A stretch of DNA of 64,000 bases from Deltaproteobacteria bacterium (GCA_014191855.1 BJHF01000002.1:1-64000), one strand, 5' to 3'. Positions 26,289 through 35,874 are shown, counted from the stretch's first letter. Program-made: numbers and translations. Notes: generated by a model from the sequence alone, not told the origin.

Positions 26289-28786
26289 CAAGCGACGCGG
26301 CTAACGAGCAGGCGCTCCACCAGTAGCTCTCGGTTCGCCAACAACAGGCCGACCTCCTCTGCCGCCACCGGGCGACTCAGGCCGAAGCCCTGTCCGATGT
26401 CGCAGCCGTCCCGCAATAGCATGTTGAATTGCTCCGCGCTCTCGATGCCCTCCGCCACGACCTCCATGTTGATGGCGTGGGCGAGCATGATGATCGCGCC
26501 TACGAGCGCGCGCTGCTCTGGATCGTTGGTGGCGCCGGCGAGGAACGCCCGGTCGATCTTCAAGCGATCGATGGGGAACTGCCGGAGGTAGGCCAGGGAG
26601 CTGTACCCCGTGCCAAAGTCGTCGAGAGCCACCGTGACGCCGCGCTCCTGCAAGGACTCCAGCACCTTGCACGCGACTTCTGCGTTGCGCATCGCCAACG
26701 ACTCAGTGATCTCGACCTCGAGCCAGCGAGGATCGAGGCCCGTTTCGGAGAGAGCGCGGTCCACGGCCTCCACCACACCGCCGTTGAGGAACTGTCGCGC
26801 GGAGAGATTCACCGCCATCCGCACCGGTGGCAGCCCGGCATCCTGCCACGCCTGCGCCTGGCGACAAGCCTCGTGGATGACCCACGCGCCGATCGGACCA
26901 ATCAGGCCCGTCTGTTCGGCCACCGGGATGAACTCCATGGGCGGCACCATGCGACCGTCGCACATCCAGCGGATCAGCGCTTCCACCCCCACGATCTCGC
27001 CCGTGCGGAGGTCGACCTGCGGCTGGTAGTGAAGCAAGAACTCACCGCGTTCGAGCGCGTGGGTCAGCCGGGTGCGCGTTTCCACCAGCCGCGCCGTACG
27101 CTCCCGCATCGCGCCGTCGTAGAGCTGCCAGCCATCGCGACCGGCCTCCTTCGCCTGGAACATCGCCATGTCGGCGTGCTTCACCAGCTCGGAGGCATCC
27201 CGACCGTCATCCGGGTACACCGCGATCCCGATGCTCGCGGTGAGCTGAATCTCCCGTCCTTCCACCACAAAGGGGCTGCGGAACACGGCTAGTACGCGCT
27301 CGGCGAGGCCGGCGGCGTCGGCACGGCGGCCGAGGTTGGGCAGGAGCAGCAGGAACTCGTCGCCGCCCTGGCGAGCCACGACGTCGCCGCCGCGAACCCC
27401 TTCACGAAGCCGCGTCGCCACATCCACCAACAGGCGATCGGCCACGTCGTGGCCGACGATGTCGTTCACGTTCTTGAACTGGTCCACGTCGACGAACGCG
27501 ACGCCGAGCACCTCGCCACGCGCCGCCGCCTCGGTGAGCGCGCCGCGCAGCCGATCCTGGAAGGCCGAGCGGTTCGGCAGGCCGGTGAGCGGATCATGCC
27601 ACGCCAAATGCCGGTTTCGTTCGGCCTCCGCGTGCCTCGCGGTGACATCGCGAATCATCACGCAGATCGCATCCTGGTCGCGCCAGACCATCTGCGACGC
27701 GATGACGTCCAGGTGACGACGGGCCTCGCCCTCCCCGTAAGGCACCTCCCCGAGCTGGGCGCGCGCATCGCCGATCAACCCGCGCAGGGCGATGACGGCG
27801 GCGGGGGACATCGGCAGGACTTCGGGGAGCGTCATCGCGATGAGCTCCTCCGGCGTACGCCCCAAAAGCGCCCCCACGGCCGTGTTGGCCTGGGAGATCG
27901 CCAGGGTATCGGGCTGCAACAGGAGGATCCCCTCGCCGCTCCGCTCAACAAACTCGGAGTAGAGGCGATCGCTCTCCCGGTGAAAGACGCGTGGCAACCA
28001 GCGCATCGCGATGATCCCGAGCGCCCCTGAGGCCATCGCGAAGCCAAGGAGCAAGCGCCGGAACGTGAGGTCCGTGTCTGTAGCGACGTGCGGCCGCGTG
28101 CGCCCTTCGAGCGTGATGCCCTCCAGACCATCGCCAAAGCGGATCACCCGGGTGGCAAGCAAACCGCCGGAGGGGCTGGCGACCACGTTGCTGTTCAAGA
28201 GGGGGCGCCCACCGAGCGCGAGCGAAACATCCAAGCCAACGGAGGCCGCGACGCCGCCGATGGCGGGCATGGGCATCGGATGCGCCGCCACAAGCTGCCC
28301 GCCACCGACCATCGCCGTGGCAACGACGAGCACCGGTTCGCCGCCGATCTCGATCATGCGGGCGCCCAGGCCGCCCGTTTGCAGGTCCTCCACGTGCCCG
28401 ACGAAGGCCTCCGGAACGTGCTGGAATCTCCAGGCCCCGCGCGCATCGCTCACCACCAGGAAATCACCGGGTGTTGCGCTTGTGAGCTCGCTCGGAGGCA
28501 GCACCTCACCGCCCGCGCTCGCCCAAGCCTCGACCTCCGGATCGATGGCCAGGCGGCGGGTTCCATCCTCGAAGCGCCGAATCTCCACGTCCAGGATCGT
28601 CGCGATGCGGTCCACCTGCTGCGCGACGTCCTCTCCTTCCAGGCCGGCGCCTCGCGACCCAAGCGTCACGCGCAGCACCCCCCACGCCGCCACCACCGAG
28701 ACGATCCAGGCCGCCGCCACGAACAGGGCGACGGCGCGGCGGGGTGACCATGGACCGGGGTCGGAAGCCGACATACCGACCGGCAT
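26288..28786 (-). CDS. membrane-anchored PAS-GGDEF-EAL dual-domain c-di-GMP signalling protein
   Basis: TM segments; PAS (YSEFVERSGEGILLLQPDTLAISQANTAVGALLG); GGDEF (ARQGGDEFLLLLP); EAL (GVEALIRWM; ALDDFGTGYSSLAYLRQFPIDRLKIDRAF). Confidence 0.95.
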   Translation of the reverse strand: MPVGMSASDPGPWSPRRAVALFVAAAWIVSVVAAWGVLRVTLGSRGAGLEGEDVAQQVDRIATILDVEIRRFEDGTRRLAIDPEVEAWASAGGEVLPPSELTSATPGDFLVVSDARGAWRFQHVPEAFVGHVEDLQTGGLGARMIEIGGEPVLVVATAMVGGGQLVAAHPMPMPAIGGVAASVGLDVSLALGGRPLLNSNVVASPSGGLLATRVIRFGDGLEGITLEGRTRPHVATDTDLTFRRLLLGFAMASGALGIIAMRWLPRVFHRESDRLYSEFVERSGEGILLLQPDTLAISQANTAVGALLGRTPEELIAMTLPEVLPMSPAAVIALRGLIGDARAQLGEVPYGEGEARRHLDVIASQMVWRDQDAICVMIRDVTARHAEAERNRHLAWHDPLTGLPNRSAFQDRLRGALTEAAARGEVLGVAFVDVDQFKNVNDIVGHDVADRLLVDVATRLREGVRGGDVVARQGGDEFLLLLPNLGRRADAAGLAERVLAVFRSPFVVEGREIQLTASIGIAVYPDDGRDASELVKHADMAMFQAKEAGRDGWQLYDGAMRERTARLVETRTRLTHALERGEFLLHYQPQVDLRTGEIVGVEALIRWMCDGRMVPPMEFIPVAEQTGLIGPIGAWVIHEACRQAQAWQDAGLPPVRMAVNLSARQFLNGGVVEAVDRALSETGLDPRWLEVEITESLAMRNAEVACKVLESLQERGVTVALDDFGTGYSSLAYLRQFPIDRLKIDRAFLAGATNDPEQRALVGAIIMLAHAINMEVVAEGIESAEQFNMLLRDGCDIGQGFGLSRPVAAEEVGLLLANRELLVERLLVSRVA

Positions 28787-28828
28787 CGGTCAGCGTGCCG
28801 AGCGCTTGAGAGGGCGCTACGAGATCCT

Positions 28829-29140
28829 GTGCTGCACGACGCCGTCCGCTGCGCCCTTTTGCCGCAGGGGCTGCGTGAGCGGATCCGTGTGCTCACCGTC
28901 GGGGGGTGGAGCGCCGTCCAGGTTCGGAGCCGACTCTCCGACGAGGCTGCCTCAGCGTGGTTGGCCTCCGCCACTGGACCGGCGATCGTGAAGGAACGAG
29001 CGCTCATTGAGGCGGTTCGGATCGAACTGCTGGCGCTCGTGAGCTCCGGCGCGGCGAAACGAACGGCGACGACCTACGGGGTGGAATTGCGGAGCAAGGG
29101 TCAACGCCAGGCGGTCGTGGACGTGTTTCGGCTCACTTGA
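28829..29140 (+). CDS. hypothetical protein
   Basis: 103-aa ORF with GTG start in an intergenic slot, convergent with the sugar nucleotidyltransferase; no family recognised. Confidence 0.4.
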   Translation: MLHDAVRCALLPQGLRERIRVLTVGGWSAVQVRSRLSDEAASAWLASATGPAIVKERALIEAVRIELLALVSSGAAKRTATTYGVELRSKGQRQAVVDVFRLT

Positions 29141-29861
29141 GCTCGCCCTGCCGCAAAAGCTGGTTCGCCCTTTGGTAACTCTCGTGTGTGCCGGCATCGG
29201 ACCACAGCCCGGGCAGCTCCGCCCAGGCCATCGCCCCTTCGCGGATGAAGCGCGTGTTCACCTCGCTGATCTCCAGCTCCCCGCGCGCGGAAGGCCGCAA
29301 CGACCGCACGATGTCGAACACGGGCGGTTCGTAGAAATAGATGCCGGTGACGGCAAAGGGGGAAGGCGGCACCGCCGGCTTCTCCACGACCTCGACCAAC
29401 GCCGCCCCATCGAACCGGGCGACGCCGAAACGCTCCGCATCCGGTACCGACTTCAGCAGAATCATCGCTGGTTTCTTTGATTCCTCCCAGACGCGCAGAG
29501 GGGGCGCGAGCGGCGCATCGAACACGTTGTCGCCAAGCACGACCACGAGCGGGCCGCCACGTGCGAAGTCCTCGGCCAGCCCCAGCGCCTCGGCGATTCC
29601 TCCCGCGCGATCCTGAACTTTGTAGGTGAACCGGCACCCAAACTCGGCTCCCGAGCCGAGCTGGTTCACGATGGCGCCGACGTGGTGAACGCCCGTAACC
29701 ACCAGCACATCCTCGATCCCCGCCTCGACGAGGCGGCGGATCGGGTGGTACACCATGGGCACGTCACCCACGGGGAGCAGGTGTTTGTTCGTGGTTTTCG
29801 TCAGCGGGTGCAGCCGGCTGCCCGAGCCCCCGGCGAGCACCACGCCGCGGGTGGGGCGCAT
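29133..29861 (-). CDS. sugar-1-phosphate nucleotidyltransferase (RmlA-like)
   Basis: RGVVLAGGSGSRLHPLTKTTNKHLLPVGDVPMVYHPI, VVVLGDNVFDAP, ISEVNTRFI. Confidence 0.92.
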   Translation of the reverse strand: MRPTRGVVLAGGSGSRLHPLTKTTNKHLLPVGDVPMVYHPIRRLVEAGIEDVLVVTGVHHVGAIVNQLGSGAEFGCRFTYKVQDRAGGIAEALGLAEDFARGGPLVVVLGDNVFDAPLAPPLRVWEESKKPAMILLKSVPDAERFGVARFDGAALVEVVEKPAVPPSPFAVTGIYFYEPPVFDIVRSLRPSARGELEISEVNTRFIREGAMAWAELPGLWSDAGTHESYQRANQLLRQGELK

Positions 29862-29899
29862 GGTTCGGCCATGGTAGCTGAAACCGGGGGAGCGCGCTG

Positions 29900-30829
29900 A
29901 TGCGGGTGGTCGTCACTGGAGGGTGCGGGTTCATTGGCCACCATTTTGTGCGCCGGTGGCGCGAGATCCATTCGGGAGACCGGATCATCGTGCTCGACGC
30001 GCTCACTTACGCAGGGGATGCCTCACGAATCGCCGGACTCGCGGAGCTGGTGGTGGGGGACGTGGCCGACCCGGAAGCGGTTCGCGGCGCCTTCGAGGCG
30101 GCCGGGGATGTGGACGTTCTCGTTCACTTCGCGGCGGAGACCCACGTGGATCGCAGCCTCCACCGTCCAGCGACGTTCGTGCGCACGAACGTGCTGGGCA
30201 CGCAGGTGCTGCTCGACGTGGCGCGCGAGCGCGGAGTGGGGCGATTCCTGCACGTGTCGACGGACGAAGTCTACGGCTCAATCGCCGAGGATGCGCCGCC
30301 AGCCGCGGAAGAATCCCCGTTTCGCCCCGGCTCCCCCTACGCCGCGAGCAAGGTCGGCGCCGACGCGTTGGTGACTGCCGCCTTCAACAGCTTCAACCTG
30401 CCGACAATTGTGGTTCGACCGGCGAACACCTTCGGTACCGGGCAGTACCCGGAGAAGCTGCTGCCCGTGCTGATCCGGGCGGCGCTCCGCGGCGAGCCCC
30501 TCCCGCTCTACGGCGACGGGCTCCACGTGCGAGACTGGCTCGCGGTGGAGGACCATGTAACGGCGTTGAACCTGCTGCTCAGCGCTGCGGCGCCTGGGTC
30601 GGTCTGGAACCTTCCGGGCACGGGCGGACGCACAAACCGCTCGGTGGCGGAGGCTGTTTGCGTCGCGACAGGTGTGAGCACCGACCGGATGCAATCGGTG
30701 GCCGATCGACCGGGGCACGACCGGCGTTATGCGATGGATGGATCGCGCCTGGCGAAGCTGGGGTTTTCGGCCACGATCAAGGTGGACGATGCGCTTCTGG
30801 GTTTGGTGGCGGAGTGGCGAGGGGCGTAG
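29900..30829 (+). CDS. NAD-dependent sugar epimerase/dehydratase (RmlB-like)
   Basis: RVVVTGGCGFIGHHFVRRW, HFAAETHVDRSLHRPATFVRTNVLGTQVLLDVAR, STDEVYGSI, SPYAASKVGADALV, NTFGTGQYPEKLLPVLI. Confidence 0.93.
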   Translation: MRVVVTGGCGFIGHHFVRRWREIHSGDRIIVLDALTYAGDASRIAGLAELVVGDVADPEAVRGAFEAAGDVDVLVHFAAETHVDRSLHRPATFVRTNVLGTQVLLDVARERGVGRFLHVSTDEVYGSIAEDAPPAAEESPFRPGSPYAASKVGADALVTAAFNSFNLPTIVVRPANTFGTGQYPEKLLPVLIRAALRGEPLPLYGDGLHVRDWLAVEDHVTALNLLLSAAAPGSVWNLPGTGGRTNRSVAEAVCVATGVSTDRMQSVADRPGHDRRYAMDGSRLAKLGFSATIKVDDALLGLVAEWRGA

Positions 30830-30984
30830 GCGTCAGCTGACACCCGAGAGGGGAGATCGGTGGGGGCGATCCTCTTGGCCTTGTCCCGGGCCCGGCGGGC
30901 GTCGCCGAGGATCGCGGCGCCGCGAATCGCAGCGACGCTCCCTGACGAAGGCGACCGGGAATCGCGATTCGCCCAAAGCCCCCC

Positions 30985-31578
30985 TTACAAGAACCCTTTC
31001 TTGTCCCCCCAGCGCATCGAGCGGAGATCCTTCCCCGTGTCGAGCCCCGAGAGCGCCTCCCGCGCGAGCCGGTTCACGATCTCGATATGCGACAGGCCCA
31101 GGGCGGACATCGCTTCGTACCCGGCCGCCGCGTTCCCCGCCGCCTCCGTGGATCCCCCGCTTTCGTGGCCCGCTCCCGCCGACCCCGTGGGCGCCCCGCC
31201 CGGCGCGCTCGTATGCGACGCTTCGTGCATCTCGGCACCGCCCGTGCGCGACCGATGCAGAACCATCCTTTCCACGGCCCGCGCCTCGGTTTCTTCGTGG
31301 TCGTGCCCGCTGTTCGTGCCCTCGCCGCCCGAGTTCTGAAGATGGTACTGCTCGTGCGCGAACAGCGCCTGATCCTCGGCCTTGTTCGGGTCGAAATCTT
31401 CGGAGACGATGATGCTGCGATCCACCGTCATCGCGCGGGCGCCGACCGCTTTGAGGGAGCGCGACGCGAGCCCGCCGGTGAACACCTCGCCACCGCCCGC
31501 CATCTGGCGGCGCTGCAGGCCGGGTTTTTCGGCTCGGTTCGCCAGGCGCTCGAGGGTAGACGCACGTTTCGTTCCCAT
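30985..31578 (-). CDS. DUF4157-like putative HExxH metallopeptidase-fold protein
   Basis: ARAMTVDRSIIVSEDFDPNKAEDQALFAHEQYHLQ contains HEQYH (HExxH), preceded by a typical DUF4157 lead-in. SD GGAGGG and -10-like TATACT upstream on the minus strand. Confidence 0.68.
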   Translation of the reverse strand: MGTKRASTLERLANRAEKPGLQRRQMAGGGEVFTGGLASRSLKAVGARAMTVDRSIIVSEDFDPNKAEDQALFAHEQYHLQNSGGEGTNSGHDHEETEARAVERMVLHRSRTGGAEMHEASHTSAPGGAPTGSAGAGHESGGSTEAAGNAAAGYEAMSALGLSHIEIVNRLAREALSGLDTGKDLRSMRWGDKKGFL

Positions 31579-31640
31579 GGACGCTCCCTCCGGCAGTATA
31601 GCGGAGCAGCGACCGGGGCGCGATGCTACAGTGCGGCCCG

Positions 31641-34541
31641 ATGCGCGCGCTCGTTCTGTTGGCCCTCCTCGGCGTCGGCTGCCCCGGATCCGGACCGGAC
31701 ACCGATGGGCCCGACCCCACCCCCGATGATCGCGATGGCGACGGCGTAGTTGACGATCTGGATTGCGAGCCGGACGACGCCGAGGTGGCCGGCACCTTGC
31801 CCGACGTATGCGATGGCGTAGACAACGACTGCGACGGCGAATTGGACGAAGATTCGGCGTTGTTCACCCTGCATCGGGACCAGGATGGCGACGGCTACGG
31901 CGATCCCACCTGGACGACGGAGTCGTGTGTCGAGATCACCGGCTGGACCGGCGACGAGACCGATTGTGGCCCTTCAGACCCCACGATCTACCCCGGTGCG
32001 TTCGAGCACTGCGACGGCCTCGATCACGATTGCGACGGGCTCACAATGGAGAACGACAGCATCGACATGAGCCCGTGGTATCTGGACCTGGATGGGGACG
32101 GTTTTGGAGCTGGTTCGCCGGGCTTCGCGTGCGAGGCTCCTGTCGGGATGGTGGGCAACGCGGAGGATTGCGACGACACGCGGGCCGACGTTTCGCCTCG
32201 CGCCCCCGAGGTGTGCGATCTGCTGGACGTGGACGAAGATTGCGACCTTCTCCCAAACGATCTCGACGACTGGGTGGCGGATGGGTCGTACTGGTACCCC
32301 GACCTGGACGGAGATGGATGGGGAGACGACGTCCCCCCCGTTTGGACCTGCGAGGCGCCGCAGGACTACGTGGACAGCACCTCCGACTGCAACGACCACG
32401 ACCCGCTCGTGCACCCTGAGGCCCCCGAGCTGTGCAACGAGGTCGACGACAACTGCGACGACGTGACGGACGAGGACGCGGAAGACGAACGCACCTGGTA
32501 CCAGGACCTCGACGCCGATGGGTACGGCGATGCGACCACGACCTCCACGGCCTGCGCGCAGCCCTCCGGTTCTGCCGAGGTGGCCGGCGACTGCGACGAC
32601 CACAACAACACGATCCATCCCTCGGCCGACGAGAGCGACTGTACGGGCACCGTCGATCTGAATTGTGATGGCTTCACCGGCGAAACCGACAACGACGGCG
32701 ACGGCTTCAATGCCTGCCTGGAGTGCGACGACGGGGACGTGGCCGTGTACCCGGGTGCCGACGAAGTGTGCAACGGCGTAGACGACGACTGCGACGGCAC
32801 AACCGATGTGAACGCGCTCGACGGGTCCTTCTGGTACGCCGACTCCGACAAAGACGGCTACGGCGATCCGGAGGCCGAGGTGAGCGCGTGCATCCAGCCG
32901 CTCGGGTACGTTGTCGACGCTACGGATTGCGACGACGCCAGCCGTACGACCTGGCCCGGCGCCCCGGAGACGTGCGCCAACTCCGACGACGACGATTGTG
33001 ACGGGGACGCCAACGAAATTGGCGCAATCGCCTGCTCGGACTGGTACGACGACGTGGACGGGGATGCGTTCGGGGACGCTTCGGTGTGCACGTGCGTGGC
33101 CCGCGGGGACTACGACGTGGCGGACGGCGACGACTGCGATGACGGAGATACGAGCGTTTATCCGGGCGCAAGCGAGGTTTGTGGCGACAGTGTCGATCAG
33201 GACTGCGACGGCGCGGACGATGATTGCACGCTCGCCTCCGCCGACTCCCTGCTCATCGGTCGCCTCGCGGATGATGCATTTGGCTCCTCGCTTTCGGCGG
33301 TGGGCGATACGAACGGGGACGGGGTGGACGACCTGCTGGTCGGCGCGTTGGGGCTCGACAACGCCGTGAACGAGGGCGGGGTGGAGCTGTTCGAGGGACC
33401 GTTGGTCGGAACCACGACCGCCTCGCGCCCAGAGGCGTTCTGGTATGGCGAAGGGGCGAGCGACTACGCGGGGTATGCCATTTCGAACCCGGCGGACGTG
33501 GACCGGGACGGCGTGAGCGAAGTGCTCGTCGGCGCAACGAAGAACGACGCCACCGGCACCAACGCGGGGCGCGCCTACCTCATCGAGATGTCGTCGGGGG
33601 CGCTCGGCCTGAGCAGCGTGAGCCTGCTGACCGTGAGCGGGGAGACCGACTACGACGCGCTGGGCAGCTCGGTGCTCATGGGTACGGACGTTGACGATGA
33701 CGGGCGCTCGGAAGCGGCGATCGGCGCCTACGGCAACGACGAGAATGGCGCGGAGAGCGGGGCGGTGTACCTGTTCGAAATGCCAACATCCGGGAGCAAA
33801 AACGCGACGGCGGCCACCTATATCGTGAGGGGGGATGCTCACGATCGGCTGGCGCTGCTCCCCCACGAGCCTACGGATGTGGACGGAGATGGCGCGGACG
33901 ATCTGGTCGTCGGCGGGTGGGGGATCGAGGGCGACGCGCTGACGAGCGGCGGGGTGGCGGTATTCCTCGGTCCGATCAGCGGAGACCTGGCGATTGCAGC
34001 CGCGGATGCGCTGATCCGCGGCGAGGCCACCTCCGACGAGGCCGGCATCGCGCTCGACGTTCGCGATGCCGACGGCGATGGCAGCCTCGACCTGCTCGTG
34101 GGGGCACCCGGCAACGACGCCGCGGGCACGGACGCGGGCGCGGGCTACCTCGTGCTCGGGCCGCTCAGCACCAGCTCTTCCCTCAGCGCCGCCGCCACGG
34201 TGGTGCGGGGCGAGACAGCGGGGGACAACCTCGGCAGCGCCGTCGCGATCGCCAACCTGCTCGGCGGCACCAGCTCGGCGCTCATGTTCGGGGCGCCCGG
34301 CAGCGCGGCGGGTGGAGCGAATAGCGGCGGCTTATACCGCTTCAATGACGCGATTACCGGCACGTTCGGCGGCGCCGAGGCCGACGCGAGTTACCCCGGG
34401 GAGTCGATCGACGCGCGCCTGGGTACCTGCGTGGTGAACGTGGGCGACACCGACGGCGATGGCCGGGAAGACGCGGGCGTCTGTGCGCCGGGGTACCTCG
34501 ATAGCAGCGGCGTGGCGACCGGGGCGGTGTACGTACTTTAG
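31641..34541 (+). CDS. large lipoprotein with multiple MopE-like metal-binding repeats and C-terminal FG-GAP repeats
   Basis: MRALVLLALLGVGC lipobox; at least six DGVDNDCDG/DEDxxxxxWYxDxDGDGYGD-type repeats; then VGDTNGDGVDDLLVGA, DVDRDGVSEVLVGA, DVDGDGADDLVVGG, DADGDGSLDLLVGAPG. Confidence 0.88.
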   Translation: MRALVLLALLGVGCPGSGPDTDGPDPTPDDRDGDGVVDDLDCEPDDAEVAGTLPDVCDGVDNDCDGELDEDSALFTLHRDQDGDGYGDPTWTTESCVEITGWTGDETDCGPSDPTIYPGAFEHCDGLDHDCDGLTMENDSIDMSPWYLDLDGDGFGAGSPGFACEAPVGMVGNAEDCDDTRADVSPRAPEVCDLLDVDEDCDLLPNDLDDWVADGSYWYPDLDGDGWGDDVPPVWTCEAPQDYVDSTSDCNDHDPLVHPEAPELCNEVDDNCDDVTDEDAEDERTWYQDLDADGYGDATTTSTACAQPSGSAEVAGDCDDHNNTIHPSADESDCTGTVDLNCDGFTGETDNDGDGFNACLECDDGDVAVYPGADEVCNGVDDDCDGTTDVNALDGSFWYADSDKDGYGDPEAEVSACIQPLGYVVDATDCDDASRTTWPGAPETCANSDDDDCDGDANEIGAIACSDWYDDVDGDAFGDASVCTCVARGDYDVADGDDCDDGDTSVYPGASEVCGDSVDQDCDGADDDCTLASADSLLIGRLADDAFGSSLSAVGDTNGDGVDDLLVGALGLDNAVNEGGVELFEGPLVGTTTASRPEAFWYGEGASDYAGYAISNPADVDRDGVSEVLVGATKNDATGTNAGRAYLIEMSSGALGLSSVSLLTVSGETDYDALGSSVLMGTDVDDDGRSEAAIGAYGNDENGAESGAVYLFEMPTSGSKNATAATYIVRGDAHDRLALLPHEPTDVDGDGADDLVVGGWGIEGDALTSGGVAVFLGPISGDLAIAAADALIRGEATSDEAGIALDVRDADGDGSLDLLVGAPGNDAAGTDAGAGYLVLGPLSTSSSLSAAATVVRGETAGDNLGSAVAIANLLGGTSSALMFGAPGSAAGGANSGGLYRFNDAITGTFGGAEADASYPGESIDARLGTCVVNVGDTDGDGREDAGVCAPGYLDSSGVATGAVYVL

Positions 34542-34543
34542 GC

Positions 34544-34585
34544 TTTAGGCCGGAGGCTTTGGGCCGGAGGCTTTAGGCTGGAGGC
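34544..34585. repeat. 14-bp tandem repeat TTTAGGCCGGAGGC x3 (plus a partial unit)
   Basis: tttaggccggaggc / tttgggccggaggc / tttaggctggaggc directly after the stop codon of the preceding gene. Confidence 0.85.
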
Positions 34586-34636
34586 AGACGCCCGCAGCCG
34601 GCGGCCCGAAGCGGCGCCACCGGTTAGCAGCGCCTC

Positions 34637-35161
34637 ATGTTCAGCATGCTCCTGGTCTTCGCCTGCGCGGATCCCGCGGCGCCCGCTTGGGCCGTGCAGC
34701 ATGGGTCGATCGTTCCGGCGACCAACGGGATGACCGGCACCCAAACCTGGGAGTTCTTCTCGGAGAGCTGGTCGCCCGAGTCGGGAGACGATGCGTTCAT
34801 CTGCGCGCGGGCCCAAACGCTTACGGCCACCGTGACCACCGCAGCAGGGTGCCCCGCCTGCCGCGCAGTCTACGCGCTCACGGTTACCGAGCTGGACTCC
34901 GACTGCGCCGACTCCCTTGCCACCGATACCTCCTTTGGCGGCCCCGATCTCTTCGCGATCGGCGAGGTGGACGAGGCGCTGGCCGGGGCCGACCCCTACC
35001 CGGGGGAGACGTTCGGCTGGTCGGTAGCCTACGCCGACGAAAAGCTCACCGCCGTGGGCTACGCCTATCCCGAAAGCTTGGATGTAGGCGGTACCACGCC
35101 GGCCGGCTGGGCGGTCGATACCGTGTACACCCTGTGGCCGGCGGTGGCTTGGGAGCTGTAG
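34637..35161 (+). CDS. putative exported protein, unknown function
   Basis: MFSMLLVFACADPAAPAWAVQHG signal/lipobox-like start; no family recognised. Confidence 0.55.
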   Translation: MFSMLLVFACADPAAPAWAVQHGSIVPATNGMTGTQTWEFFSESWSPESGDDAFICARAQTLTATVTTAAGCPACRAVYALTVTELDSDCADSLATDTSFGGPDLFAIGEVDEALAGADPYPGETFGWSVAYADEKLTAVGYAYPESLDVGGTTPAGWAVDTVYTLWPAVAWEL

Positions 35162-35235
35162 CGCTTGGCAGTTTCCGAAACCTGCGCTACGCTCCAAGCG
35201 GGGTTGGTCAGGCGTACGGAATCGCCGGAGCACCG

Positions 35236-35874
35236 ATGTTTGCCTTTTTGATCCCGATGCTCGCCCTCGGCGCGCTGGGCTGCACCGATAGCGCGCTGAG
35301 CACAGACTTTGCGGGCAACGGTTCGGATACTGCGGCCGAAGCCGACTCCAACGACTCGGGCCAGGACGAGGACTCCGCCGACGAGCTGCCGACGGCCGCG
35401 TGGTATTCGCTGCAGGGCACGGTGGCGATCCGGGACGGTGCCGCCGCCGCGGAGGGGTTGAGTTTGCACTTCGTCCTGGCCGACGCCGCGCTGAATGCGT
35501 GGGACTGCGCGGAGATGGAGGTTTCCAGCCTACAAGTTGTCGACCCTCCGCCTCCGGATCTCGGGGTTGAGCTCCACGCATGGTGGACGTTGACGGTGCC
35601 GCAAGACACGAGCTGCCGCGAAACCGGGCTCCCCTTGGAGCTTGGGTTCGGGATCGGCGAACTGAGCCCCGAAGTGCGCGCGCGCCTTGGCACGGTGGAC
35701 CTCGAGGACGCGGCCGAACGCCTCTACGGCGCGTGGATGGTCGCCGATGGCGCGGAGCCGTTCCCGTTCGGGTACGCGGAGGGTGCCGCGGTGGAGTCGA
35801 CAGACGGCCCGCCGCCAGACGGCGTCTATGCGCTTGAGCCGCTCCTCGTCGTCGCGCTTCCCCCGGAGGAGTAG
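35236..35874 (+). CDS. putative lipoprotein, unknown function
   Basis: MFAFLIPMLALGALGCTDSA lipobox, then an acidic Asp/Ser/Glu linker. Confidence 0.6.
   Translation: MFAFLIPMLALGALGCTDSALSTDFAGNGSDTAAEADSNDSGQDEDSADELPTAAWYSLQGTVAIRDGAAAAEGLSLHFVLADAALNAWDCAEMEVSSLQVVDPPPPDLGVELHAWWTLTVPQDTSCRETGLPLELGFGIGELSPEVRARLGTVDLEDAAERLYGAWMVADGAEPFPFGYAEGAAVESTDGPPPDGVYALEPLLVVALPPEE

Noticed and set aside
29133-30829. Complete dTDP-L-rhamnose operon
   Set aside because: Only RmlA-like and RmlB-like genes are present, on opposite strands, with no rmlC/rmlD; sugar specificity cannot be assigned.
30832-30841. GTCAGCTGAC palindrome after the RmlB-like gene as a regulatory operator
   Set aside because: A single 10-bp palindrome in a GC-rich spacer with no promoter context is insufficient evidence.
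30985-31578. Full extracellular contractile injection system
   Set aside because: Only a DUF4157-like protein is present; no sheath, tube, baseplate or AAA ATPase genes nearby.
31974-33866. 630-aa ORF antisense to the MopE/FG-GAP gene
   Set aside because: Val/Ala/Arg-rich low-complexity reading of the repetitive Asp/Gly codons on the other strand.
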